Below, in pieces: positions 1 through 6,179 of a stretch of DNA of 7,083 nt (position 1 is its first letter; every line of letters starts with the position of its first letter). Both the position numbers and the translations under genes were made by a program. The DNA lies in NCBI GenBank assembly GCA_902789835.1, contig CADAPN010000106.1, positions 1 through 7,083 on the forward strand, in the 5' to 3' direction. The notes below the pieces were generated by a model, which saw nothing but the letters and a program-made list of their open reading frames with translations, was not told the origin of the DNA and did no database searches. Source of the DNA: Oscillospiraceae bacterium (GTDB taxonomy: Bacteria; Bacillota_A; Clostridia; Oscillospirales; Oscillospiraceae).

Positions 1-19
1 GGTTGCAAAATATTACATT

Positions 20-36
20 TTGTTACATTATAACAT
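20..36. promoter_or_regulatory. Palindromic operator-like site overlapping the -10
   Basis: TTGTTA and TAACAT flank a 5-base centre (CATTA), giving perfect TGTTA/TAACA half-sites over the candidate -10 box. A second pattern, TTACATT repeated at 13-19 and 23-29 with 10-base spacing, overlaps it. The half-sites resemble those bound by Rex-type redox repressors, but their usual spacing is one base longer, so the identity of any binding protein is open. Confidence 0.3.
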
Positions 37-55
37 ACGCCTTCCGAAAAAACCA
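27..55 (-). promoter_or_regulatory. Candidate leftward promoter with extended -10
   Basis: On the minus strand, TGTTATAAT (35-27) is an exact extended -10 element (TGn plus TATAAT). A weak -35 candidate, TGGTTT (55-50), lies 17 nt upstream. It sits just after the operon terminator in an AT-rich stretch and points out of the window, so it would serve the next leftward gene, which I cannot see. The -10 is good; the -35 is poor. Confidence 0.45.
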
Positions 56-99
56 CATGCCATTTCTTAATTTTCAGGCCGGAAATCCCCAAAGACGCA

Positions 100-129
100 A
101 TTCATCCCCGCCGAAGGGCGGGGATGAAT
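100..129 (-). terminator. Perfect 13-bp hairpin, probable operon terminator
   Basis: ATTCATCCCCGCC and GGCGGGGATGAAT form a perfect 13-bp stem around a four-base loop (CTTC in the minus-strand sense). It begins 17 nt after the stop of the last gene in the operon. The following minus-strand bases, TGCGTCTTT, are only moderately T-rich, so termination may be incomplete or factor-assisted. The stem is symmetric, but nothing on the plus strand here needs a terminator. Confidence 0.65.
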
Positions 130-145
130 CTCATGTTCAGATATC

Positions 146-364
146 TTATTTTTTGCGCTTCATCAGATAAAGCACGATCCCGACGATGCCGGCCAGTGCC
201 ACAACGCCGACAACGATCCAGAGCACGACGTTGCTCTCATCCCCGGTCAGGGGGCTCCCGGAGGTACCGGCAGCGGTCAGGCCTTCGCCCGCAAACGCGC
301 AGACCGGCAGAACAGTCAGGCAAAGGATCATGCAGAGAAGCAATGCAAACAGTCTCTTTTTCAT
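146..364 (-). CDS. Small secreted single-span protein with sorting-signal-like tail
   Basis: This 72-residue protein is not recognised as a named family. Residues 1-25 are a classical signal peptide (MKKR, a hydrophobic core, then a predicted cut at AFA|GEG). Residues 37-42 read SPLTGD, followed by a hydrophobic helix (about 47-67) and the basic tail KRKK. This xPxTG-D, helix and positive-tail layout matches cell-wall sorting signals of Gram-positive bacteria, with Ser in place of the usual Leu. If both signals are used, only about 15 residues would remain outside. Alternatively it is a small membrane protein keeping its C-terminal helix. It starts 30 nt after the polyferredoxin stop, with AAAGGACGG upstream of the ATG, so it is probably in the same transcript, just before the terminator. 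Cys22 does not lie in a lipobox. No sortase gene is in the window. Confidence 0.75.
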   Translation of the reverse strand: MKKRLFALLLCMILCLTVLPVCAFAGEGLTAAGTSGSPLTGDESNVVLWIVVGVVALAGIVGIVLYLMKRKK

Positions 365-394
365 AATAGTCCATCCGTCCTTTCTGCCGGAGTA

Positions 395-1303
395 TTACAT
401 GATGATGGCGTCCTTCGGGCAGGCACCCTGGCAGGTGCCGCAGGCAACGCAGAGGTCTTCATCGAGGACCCAGGTCTTCGCCTTGCGGTCAACCGTCAGC
501 GCGCCGGCCGGGCAGTTGCGTGCACAGAGCGTGCAGTAAATGCACTTGGATGGATCCTGAACGGGCTTGCCGTCGTCGCGGGGCTGCGGAGCCGCCGCGG
601 GTGCGGCCGCCTCTTCGGCGGGAGCTGCCTTCTCTTCGGCTTTCGGTGCTTCCGGAGCCGCTTCCGCTGCCTTTTCGGTGACCGTCGCGCCTGCCGCTGC
701 GGCGGCATCCGCCGTCTCGGTCTTGGGCTTGCGGGTTCTCTTGGGCTTCGGGGCCTCTTCGGTCACTTCGGCCGCAGGCGCCGCTTTTGCATCAGCGGCT
801 GCAGCAGGTTTTTCCTCCGCGGGCTTCGCCTCCGCCTTGGGCGCCTCCGCTGCCTTGGGGGCCGCGGGCTTTGCCGCCGGCGCGGCAGCCGGGGCCGCCT
901 TTTTCACCGGGGCCTTCTTGATATAGGTGCCGCGGACAATCAGCGCCTCTTCGCCCTCTTCAAACGTATCGGCATGGTAATAATCCGCGACCATGTGATA
1001 GTCGTCGCTCAGTTCAATGGCACCGTGGGTGCAGAAGCTGGCGCAGTGAGAGCAGAAGGTGCAGGAGCCGAGATAGAACTGGCGGGTAATGCGCTCGCCC
1101 TCTTCACAGGGTTCGGAGGTATGGGTGATCGCCTGACCGGCGCAGACGCGCTCGCACATGTTGCAGCTGATGCACTTGTCCGGATGGAAGACGATCCTGC
1201 CGCGATAGTTCGGCTTGGCCGGGCTCGGCGCCGCCGGGAATGCCATGGTGCTGGGCTTGGAGAAGAGCTGGGCCAGAGCTTCTTTCACAAACGGGAAATC
1301 CAT
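395..1303 (-). CDS. NuoI/MbhN-like polyferredoxin with linker-tethered second 2[4Fe-4S] domain
   Basis: This 302-residue electron-transfer protein has two ferredoxin modules. Residues 1-130 are NuoI/EchF/MbhN-like: a basic amphipathic start (FVKEALAQLFSKP), YRGRIVFHPDKC, then cluster motifs Cys44/47/50/54 and Cys81/84/87/91. Residues 131-245 are a low-complexity linker of Ala, Pro, Lys and Glu with a basic patch at 186-194 (KPKRTRKPK). Residues 246-302 are a bacterial-type 2[4Fe-4S] ferredoxin with Cys254/257/260/264 (CIYCTLCARNCP) and Cys285/288/291/295 (CVACGTCQGACP). Four clusters are therefore expected. The N-terminal motifs lack the usual Pro after the fourth Cys (CA at 54-55, CT at 91-92). 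Typical NuoI/MbhN proteins end near residue 130-180. AAAGGGGG inside the nuoB end serves its start. It probably takes electrons from soluble partners and passes them to the NuoB-like subunit. Confidence 0.92.
   Translation of the reverse strand: MDFPFVKEALAQLFSKPSTMAFPAAPSPAKPNYRGRIVFHPDKCISCNMCERVCAGQAITHTSEPCEEGERITRQFYLGSCTFCSHCASFCTHGAIELSDDYHMVADYYHADTFEEGEEALIVRGTYIKKAPVKKAAPAAAPAAKPAAPKAAEAPKAEAKPAEEKPAAAADAKAAPAAEVTEEAPKPKRTRKPKTETADAAAAAGATVTEKAAEAAPEAPKAEEKAAPAEEAAAPAAAPQPRDDGKPVQDPSKCIYCTLCARNCPAGALTVDRKAKTWVLDEDLCVACGTCQGACPKDAIIM
569..913 (-). repeat. Low-complexity Ala/Pro/Lys/Glu linker within the polyferredoxin
   Basis: About 115 codons (residues 131-245) encode mostly Ala, Pro, Lys and Glu with irregular short units such as AAPKAAEAPKAEAKPAEEK. 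It has no hydrophobic core and is likely extended and flexible, like the Ala/Pro linkers of lipoyl-domain enzymes. The repetition is degenerate, not an exact tandem repeat. High GC and biased codons also produce long alanine-rich open frames on the other strand, which are not genes. Confidence 0.8.
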
Positions 1304-1758
1304 TACTTCTGACCCCCTTTCTTATTCTGCCGTTTCTCCATGAGGATCTTGGTCGCCGTGGCGAGACCCTCGATGACGGCTTCGGGCTTCGGCGTGCAGC
1401 CGGCAACATCCACGTCGACGTGCACGTACTTGCTCAGCGGGCCGCAGACCGAATAGCTGCCGCGGAAGACGTTGCCGCTCTGCGGGCAGGAGCCCATCGT
1501 CACGATGCAGCGCGGTTCCGGAACCTGGGAGATGGCGCGCAGCACACGGGGAAGGGACTGCTTGGTGATCGGTCCTGTGACCACGACGATGTCCGCCTGA
1601 CGCGGGGACCCGGCCAGCTTGAAGCCGAGACGCTCTGCGTCATAGCGCGGGGTCAGAACTGCGACGAGTTCGATGTCGCAGCCGTTGCAGGAGCCGGCGT
1701 TGATGTGGAACAGCCACGGGGATTTCCCCATGCTCTCGGTAATCAGTTTATCAAACAT
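1303..1758 (-). CDS. nuoB: NuoB/EchC/MbhJ-type [4Fe-4S] subunit
   Basis: This 151-residue protein is the small subunit that holds the cluster nearest the active site in group 4 NiFe hydrogenases, Mbs and complex I. The four expected ligands are present: Cys24 and Cys27 in AGSCNGCDIE, Cys91 in MGSCPQSGNVF and Cys121 in VAGCTPKPEA. The CxxC pattern with CDIE is the hydrogenase-related form rather than the adjacent-Cys pattern of respiratory NuoB. The final motif is unusual: this family normally has GCPPRPEA, here GCTPKPEA. AAGAAAGGAG precedes the start in a 15-nt gap after the NuoH-like gene. Its TAA overlaps the next start (TAATG). No NuoC- or NuoD-like gene follows it, although this subunit normally packs on a NuoD-like large subunit. 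The symbol is a family-level label. Confidence 0.94.
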   Translation of the reverse strand: MFDKLITESMGKSPWLFHINAGSCNGCDIELVAVLTPRYDAERLGFKLAGSPRQADIVVVTGPITKQSLPRVLRAISQVPEPRCIVTMGSCPQSGNVFRGSYSVCGPLSKYVHVDVDVAGCTPKPEAVIEGLATATKILMEKRQNKKGGQK

Positions 1759-1773
1759 TTGCCCACTCCTTTC

Positions 1774-2787
1774 TTACAGTCCGTACCAGGCCATCACCAG
1801 GCTGATCAGGGCAAGGCCGGTGACCACGGTCCAGTAGTACTTGAAGAGCTGCTCAATGCGCAGTCTTGCGGTCACCGCGTGTACAAAGGAGATGCACACC
1901 GCGACCAGCACCGTGCACAGCAGGAAGAGAATGATGATCTCGATCAGGAAGCAGAAGGCTCCGCCGATCGCGGAGGTCATCATTGCCCGTTCGATCCCGC
2001 CGCCGATGCCGCCGAGGAACAGCGCCACAAAGAGCGTCGTCATCGTGAGCAGCTTCACGGCATGGCTGAGCTTGTAGACCGCCAGGGGCTTGCCGCTGTA
2101 TTCGGCGAGCATGCCTTCGCAGATCTCGGTCTCGGCTTCCGCCGCGTCGAAGGGATGGCTGCCCGTCTCACCGGGGATGATGAGAAGCATTGCCACTGCC
2201 GCCGGGATCATGCTGAGCCGGGTGATGAGGCTGCCGTGGGTCAGCTGATAGTTCACGATATCCGTGAGGCTGAAGCAGAGTCCGGTGCCCATGGCGTTGC
2301 CGACCACCTTCGCGACCGACAGCAGCACCAGCACCAGCGGCAGCTCCACCGCGAGGATCGTCACCATCTCACGGGAGAGGCCGACGCCGGAATAGGGAGA
2401 ACCGGAGGAGGCCGCGCCGAGGATCACCGACAGCGCCGGGATCAGCAGCAGGTATAGAATGACGATCACGTCCGCCACGCCGTGGAAAGCGTTGAAGGAG
2501 AAGACCGGGATGAACAGCTGCAGCACCACCTGGGCCGCGAGGCCCACCAGCGGCGCGAGGAGAAACACGGTCCGGTTCGCCGTCACGGGGATGATCGTCT
2601 CCTTGCCCAGGAGCTTGAAGAAATCATAGAACGGCTGCAGGACAGGAGGACCGACACGCTTCTGCATCCGGGCGACCAGCTTGCGGTCAATGCCGCAGAG
2701 CAGAAGGCCGGACAGGAAGCAGAACAGGAATCCCGGGAAGATCAGGATATAGGCCAGATACTTGAGGCCTTCAAGAATGATACTCAT
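1774..2787 (-). CDS. nuoH: Membrane anchor subunit, NuoH/EchB/MbhM family
   Basis: This 337-residue protein with about eight helices is the NuoH-type subunit joining the peripheral redox arm to the membrane pump. Family marks are GIDRKLVARMQKRVGPP at 32-48 and QPFYDFFKLLGKE at 51-63 (the first cytoplasmic loop that contacts the NuoB/NuoD-like subunits), SGSPYSGVGLSRE at 128-140, and the acidic loop HPFDAAEAETEICEG at 211-225, continuing to EYSG. These charged loops are complete, so the coupling surface looks functional. The symbol is a family-level label: the context is an Mbh/Mbs-like complex, not respiratory complex I. GGGAGG lies shortly before the ATG in a 13-nt gap after mnhD. The position directly before the NuoB-like gene is the mbs/mbx order (H-M-J), not the mbh order, where M comes after K and L. 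Confidence 0.95.
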   Translation of the reverse strand: MSIILEGLKYLAYILIFPGFLFCFLSGLLLCGIDRKLVARMQKRVGPPVLQPFYDFFKLLGKETIIPVTANRTVFLLAPLVGLAAQVVLQLFIPVFSFNAFHGVADVIVILYLLLIPALSVILGAASSGSPYSGVGLSREMVTILAVELPLVLVLLSVAKVVGNAMGTGLCFSLTDIVNYQLTHGSLITRLSMIPAAVAMLLIIPGETGSHPFDAAEAETEICEGMLAEYSGKPLAVYKLSHAVKLLTMTTLFVALFLGGIGGGIERAMMTSAIGGAFCFLIEIIILFLLCTVLVAVCISFVHAVTARLRIEQLFKYYWTVVTGLALISLVMAWYGL

Positions 2788-2800
2788 ATTCCCGCCTCCC

Positions 2801-4765
2801 TTACAGAATGATCATCGCATAGAGCATCGCCAGGGCCAGAGCGATCACACCCCAGAGGGCGTAGTCGTTCACGATACCGCTGTGCAGCTCATGCATAAAG
2901 CTGAAGTAATGACGCCAATTGTGCTTGAAGCCCCAGAAGAGGTCGTCGCCGCCCACCTGGGAATAGACGCTCTCTTCACCGCCGAAGAACAGCTCGTTCT
3001 TCGCTTCGGCAAGCGCCCCGCTTCCGAAACGGGGACCGGCCTTGGCTGCCGCCGCTTCGGCGACTGCCGCGGTTCTGGCCAGTTCGGAAACCCGGTCATA
3101 CTTGGAGCTCACCGCGACGATCGCCACGGCAAGCAGCATGATCATCAGCAGGCAGAGCCAGGAAATCGGGCTCCAGACGCCGGCCGCCTGGAAGCTGACC
3201 GGAAGGATATCCGTCAGGCCGAAGCCCTGCGCATACCCGGTGCCCATCATGGCGTTGATATAGGTGTTGGCGCCGAAGACGGCACGGGCGGCGGGCTCGG
3301 TCAGATAGGTGGTGACGAAGCCCGGGAAGAGGCCCGTCAGGATGCAGAGCAGGGCCAGGATGCCCATGGCCAGACGCATGCCGAGGGAAACTTCTTCGAC
3401 GTTTTCATACTCCTTCGGAAGCTGTCCGAAGAAGACGGACTGGGTGACCTTCACGAAGGAAGCCAGGGTCAGGGTACTGGTGACCAGGGCCACAATCGTG
3501 CACATCAGGAAGCCGATGTTGCCGCTCTCGACCGCCTTCTGATAGGTGGCCTGATAAATCAGCCACTTGGAGGCAAAGCCGTTGAACGGCGGGACGCCGC
3601 TGATGGAGAAGGCGCCGACCAGGAAGAGGATCGTGGTATGGGGCATCTTCTTCGACAGGCCGCCCAGCTTTCCGAGGTCGGTGGTGCCCGTCTCATGCAG
3701 GACAGCACCGGCGCAAAGGAACAGCAGTCCCTTGAAGAGCGTGTGGTTCATGGCGTGGTAAAGGCCGGATGAAACGCCCAGCGCGGTGGCAAGGCCGGCG
3801 GCCGTCAGGACATAGCCGATCTGGGAGATGGAGTGGAAGGCCAGCAGACGCTTGAAGTCGTGCTGGGCCAGGGCCATCGTCACGCAGACGAACATGCTGA
3901 CCGAGCCGAGGAAGACCAGCCAGAACTGGACCGTACCGAGGTTCATGACACGGAAGAGGATGTAGGTCAGACGGATGATACCGTAGAGACCGCTCTTGGT
4001 CAGAACACCGGAGATCAGCACCGACACCGGAGCCGGGGCCGCGCCGTGGGCATCCGCCGCCAGCGGATGGAACGGGACGATGAAGGCCTTGGTGCAGAAG
4101 CCGATGAAGAGCATCGCATAGGCGATGATCGTCGCCCGGTTCAGGTGTCCGGGCAGGAAGGCTGCCAGCTGAGCAAAGTTCAGGGTGTGGGCCTGGGCAT
4201 AGAGCATGATGGTGCCGGCCAGGATGCAGCTTGAACCGATGCAGCCGACCACCAGGTACTTGAACGCCGCTTCCAGCGCGCCGTTGGCGGTGTTGCGGAA
4301 GGCGGTGAGCGCCACCGCGGCGAAGGTCAGGATCTCAATCATGATGAACATGTTGAACAGATCGCCCGAGAGCACAAAGCCCATTACGCCGCCGCAGAGC
4401 ATCAGGAACAGGGTGTAGTACTGCGGTTCGTTGTCGTCATGGCTCATATAGCTGAAGGAATAGAGCATGGCGACGAAAACCGCCGTCGCGATCAGCAGGC
4501 CGAAGAACAGGCCCATTGCGTCCACTTCCAGGGCGATGCCGATGGCATAGCCGCCCGCGGGGACGCGGTTGCCCATCCAGTAGGCGATGACGTCAGAGCC
4601 CAGCATGATGGGCTTGACCAGCGCGGCCAGAAGGCAAAGCGGCGTCGCTGTTGCCAGGAAGCCGAAGACGTTGCGCAGGGCGCGGTTTCTGCCGAAGATC
4701 ACAATCAGGAACGCGCCGAGGAAGTACGCCATGATCGCACAGATCGGGAAGTGTTGGATACTCAT
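2801..4765 (-). CDS. mnhD: Proton-conducting membrane subunit (MnhD/MbhH, NuoL/M/N family)
   Basis: This 654-residue antiporter-like subunit is the main ion-pumping channel. It shows the key polar residues of the NuoL/M/N family: Glu144 in FNMFIMIEILTF, Lys226 in FCTKAFIVPFH, Lys257 in VLTKSGLYG, His337/His341 in YHAMNHTLFKG and Lys400 in FASKWLIYQ. About 14 helices fill residues 5-550. It is longer than ordinary MnhD (about 500 residues): residues 555-633 form a hydrophilic segment with an Ala-rich stretch, the motif SQVGGDDLFWGFKHNW and HSGIVNDY, and a last helix (634-654) ends the protein. The tail looks like the lateral-helix-plus-anchor part that Mbh complexes carry as separate MbhI; that match is inference. 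Only one such channel is in the window, whereas Mbs/Mbx operons have two. A strong AAGGAGG site precedes the start. Confidence 0.95.
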   Translation of the reverse strand: MSIQHFPICAIMAYFLGAFLIVIFGRNRALRNVFGFLATATPLCLLAALVKPIMLGSDVIAYWMGNRVPAGGYAIGIALEVDAMGLFFGLLIATAVFVAMLYSFSYMSHDDNEPQYYTLFLMLCGGVMGFVLSGDLFNMFIMIEILTFAAVALTAFRNTANGALEAAFKYLVVGCIGSSCILAGTIMLYAQAHTLNFAQLAAFLPGHLNRATIIAYAMLFIGFCTKAFIVPFHPLAADAHGAAPAPVSVLISGVLTKSGLYGIIRLTYILFRVMNLGTVQFWLVFLGSVSMFVCVTMALAQHDFKRLLAFHSISQIGYVLTAAGLATALGVSSGLYHAMNHTLFKGLLFLCAGAVLHETGTTDLGKLGGLSKKMPHTTILFLVGAFSISGVPPFNGFASKWLIYQATYQKAVESGNIGFLMCTIVALVTSTLTLASFVKVTQSVFFGQLPKEYENVEEVSLGMRLAMGILALLCILTGLFPGFVTTYLTEPAARAVFGANTYINAMMGTGYAQGFGLTDILPVSFQAAGVWSPISWLCLLMIMLLAVAIVAVSSKYDRVSELARTAAVAEAAAAKAGPRFGSGALAEAKNELFFGGEESVYSQVGGDDLFWGFKHNWRHYFSFMHELHSGIVNDYALWGVIALALAMLYAMIIL

Positions 4766-5112
4766 CCTCTCAGCCTCCTTATCTGTGTGGTATCGGTGGT
4801 GCCGTACATCTCACGGATCTTGATCACCAGAGCGAGGCTCATGGCCGTGGTGCAGGCGCCGATGACGATGCTGGTCAGCGTGAGCGCCTGGGGGATCGGA
4901 TCCACGAAGAAGCTCTCCGGACGCAGCTCGCCGAAGCTGTAGATTGGGGCGGTGCCGCCGGGGTTGAAGCCGATGGTGATGATCAGCAGGTTCACCCCGT
5001 AGTCCATGACCGAAAGTCCGATCACGGATTTCAGCAGGTCATGCTTGGTCACAATGCAGTAGAGGCCAAGCGTGATCAGAAAGAATGAGGCCAGATAGTT
5101 TATCAAAATCAT
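4762..5112 (-). CDS. mnhC: Na+/H+ antiporter subunit C (MnhC/MrpC/MbhG, NuoK family)
   Basis: This 116-residue protein is the MnhC/MbhG member of the NuoK family, with three hydrophobic helices (about residues 5-21, 27-48 and 76-98). The defining block is DPIPQALTLTSIVIGACTTA, which matches the DPLPQALxLTAIVIGxATTA pattern of MnhC rather than respiratory NuoK. In Mrp, Mbh and Mbs structures this subunit lies against the MnhD channel and helps connect it to the MnhB/MbhD/MbhE exchange module. The start at 5112 follows GAGGTGAGCTGA. The final codons contain an AAGGAGG ribosome site for mnhD, and the stop and the mnhD start share ATGA (4762-4765), so MnhC and MnhD synthesis is probably coupled. 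Confidence 0.94.
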   Translation of the reverse strand: MILINYLASFFLITLGLYCIVTKHDLLKSVIGLSVMDYGVNLLIITIGFNPGGTAPIYSFGELRPESFFVDPIPQALTLTSIVIGACTTAMSLALVIKIREMYGTTDTTQIRRLRG

Positions 5113-5129
5113 TCAGCTCACCTCATTTC

Positions 5130-5576
5130 TCAGTTTTTCTGGTTCACGATGCCGAGCATCAGCAGCGTGATGGAGCCGATACCGGTCATGACCTTAATGC
5201 CGACAACCAGGTTCATCCAGAAGATGGTGCCCGAGCTGTACAGGTCGCCGATGTTGCCGTGCGTGTAGAGGATGTTCTCACAGAACTGGGCGCCGGCGGC
5301 AATGCCCATCATGGCCAGCGCCACATAGGCCACCGAAGCCACACCCTCTGTATCGTGCAGGAGATTGAAGCTGATCGCTTTGGCGGTGGCCTGATAGCCG
5401 TTGGCAAAGTAGATCATCAGGAACACACCGACGATCAGCACGCCGCCCTGGAAGCCGCCGCCGGGAGACAGATGGCCGTGCAGAATGATGTAGCACATAT
5501 AGACCATCGTCAGGGGGAAGACCAGGTTCAGGCTGTGCCCGACCACGTGGCGGATCTGAATGTTTTCATTCTTCAT
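5130..5576 (-). CDS. mnhB: Na+/H+ antiporter subunit B (MnhB/MrpB/MbhF family)
   Basis: This 148-residue, four-helix membrane subunit belongs to the Mrp exchange module. The signature HGHLSPGGGFQGGV, at about residues 33-46, follows helix 1 and is nearly invariant in MnhB. Further helices cover residues 47-58, 79-96 and 118-143. The length is normal for a stand-alone MnhB domain. AAAGGATG lies just upstream of the start at 5576, inside the last codons of the MbhE-type gene, with which it overlaps by 11 nt, so coupled translation is likely. A 17-nt gap with its own ribosome site separates it from mnhC. I see no damage or missing family residues. Confidence 0.94.
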   Translation of the reverse strand: MKNENIQIRHVVGHSLNLVFPLTMVYMCYIILHGHLSPGGGFQGGVLIVGVFLMIYFANGYQATAKAISFNLLHDTEGVASVAYVALAMMGIAAGAQFCENILYTHGNIGDLYSSGTIFWMNLVVGIKVMTGIGSITLLMLGIVNQKN

Positions 5577-5928
5577 CCTTTGTCTCCTCCTTTCCGGCTT
5601 TCTTGGTAAAGAGGATGACCGCGGAACCGGCCACGGCCGTAATCAGGATAAAGGCTTCGCCCATGGTGTCGTAACCACGGAAGTCGAAGACGATGGAGGT
5701 CACGTCGTTGACCGCATGGCTTTTCGCCAGGTTCTGCTGGACGATGACCGCCGCCGCGCCGTCTGCCGTGCTGTCGTCGTAGGCTTCCGGATTCTCCTGC
5801 AGCACCGCCACCGGAACCGTGGCGTTCTGTCCCTCATAGGTGCGGGGCATGGCCGCCATCTGAATGGCCGCCGTGATTCCCGCAAACAGGATCATCGCGA
5901 GCGAAACAAAGGTCAGAAACTTCTTCAT
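5566..5928 (-). CDS. MbhE-like subunit (MnhA/MnhB-derived, two-helix)
   Basis: This 120-residue protein has an N-terminal hydrophobic helix (FLTFVSLAMILFAGITAAI), a soluble outer loop of about 60 residues and a second helix near residues 89-107. The clearest family mark is the block VNDVTSIVFDFRGYDTMGEA, whose VxxIVFDFRGYDTxGEA pattern is characteristic of the MbhE/MnhA C-terminal family. The tail after the second helix is highly charged (KKAGKEETKDEE). In Mbh-type complexes this subunit sits in the Na+/H+ exchange module with MbhD and MnhB/C. The N-terminus resembles a signal peptide, but in this family it is a retained helix. GGGGAGGGG precedes the ATG, which overlaps the upstream stop in ATGA; its own stop overlaps mnhB by 11 nt. 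It appears intact. Confidence 0.88.
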   Translation of the reverse strand: MKKFLTFVSLAMILFAGITAAIQMAAMPRTYEGQNATVPVAVLQENPEAYDDSTADGAAAVIVQQNLAKSHAVNDVTSIVFDFRGYDTMGEAFILITAVAGSAVILFTKKAGKEETKDEE

Positions 5929-6179
5929 TTATCGTCCCCTCCCCGAATCTTTTTCAGAGCGACGATGAAGATCAGCGGGGTCAGCGCCGCGCCGACGGCC
6001 GCCTCGGAGATCGCCACGTCCGGCGCATGCATCAGCAGGAACGCCGCAGCCGCGAAGAGGCCGGTCACGCCGAGGGAAATCACCGCGCTCAGGAGCTTTT
6101 CGAAGTGGACAGCCATCACGGCGGAAACCACCAGTCCGAGAACGATCAGGATGTCCAGGATCATCATCACATTACTCAT
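5925..6179 (-). CDS. MbhD-like subunit (DUF4040, MnhA C-terminal piece)
   Basis: This 84-residue, three-helix membrane protein matches the MbhD/DUF4040 family, which corresponds to one segment of the C-terminal part of MnhA in seven-gene Mrp antiporters. The diagnostic stretch is MHAPDVAISEAAVGAALTP followed by LIFIVALKKIRG; the acidic residues in APDVAISEA are the conserved ones implicated in ion transfer in this family. I chose the ATG at 6179 because GGGGAGGG (6186-6193) lies 6 nt upstream and the protein then starts at the first helix. A longer frame from 6254 would add 25 basic, non-hydrophobic residues that are simply mnhG read out of frame. The gene overlaps mnhG by 8 nt upstream and the MbhE-type gene by ATGA downstream. 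The N-terminal ion-channel half of MnhA is absent, as in Mbh and Mbs operons. Confidence 0.9.
   Translation of the reverse strand: MSNVMMILDILIVLGLVVSAVMAVHFEKLLSAVISLGVTGLFAAAAFLLMHAPDVAISEAAVGAALTPLIFIVALKKIRGGDDK

Noticed and set aside
3..34. Plus-strand promoter TTGCAA ... TATAAC
   Set aside because: The spacing is 20 nt, too long, and no plus-strand gene follows.
296..302. Lipoprotein interpretation of the small protein (Cys22)
   Set aside because: The residues before Cys22 are Leu-Pro-Val, which does not satisfy a lipobox (small residue needed at -1); a standard signal peptidase site AFA|G follows.
567..926. Plus-strand alanine-rich open frame
   Set aside because: It is the reverse-complement reading of the Ala/Pro linker of the polyferredoxin, with Ala/Ser/Gly low complexity only.
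1240..2457. Long plus-strand open frame of 405 codons
   Set aside because: It runs antisense to the nuoB- and nuoH-like genes, its translation is hydrophilic and His/Arg/Asp-rich with no family motif, and it lies opposite clearly conserved coding frames; it is a GC-rich shadow.
2762..3772. Plus-strand open frame of 336 codons
   Set aside because: It is antisense to mnhD, with composition typical of reverse-complement reading of membrane-protein codons and no recognisable domain.
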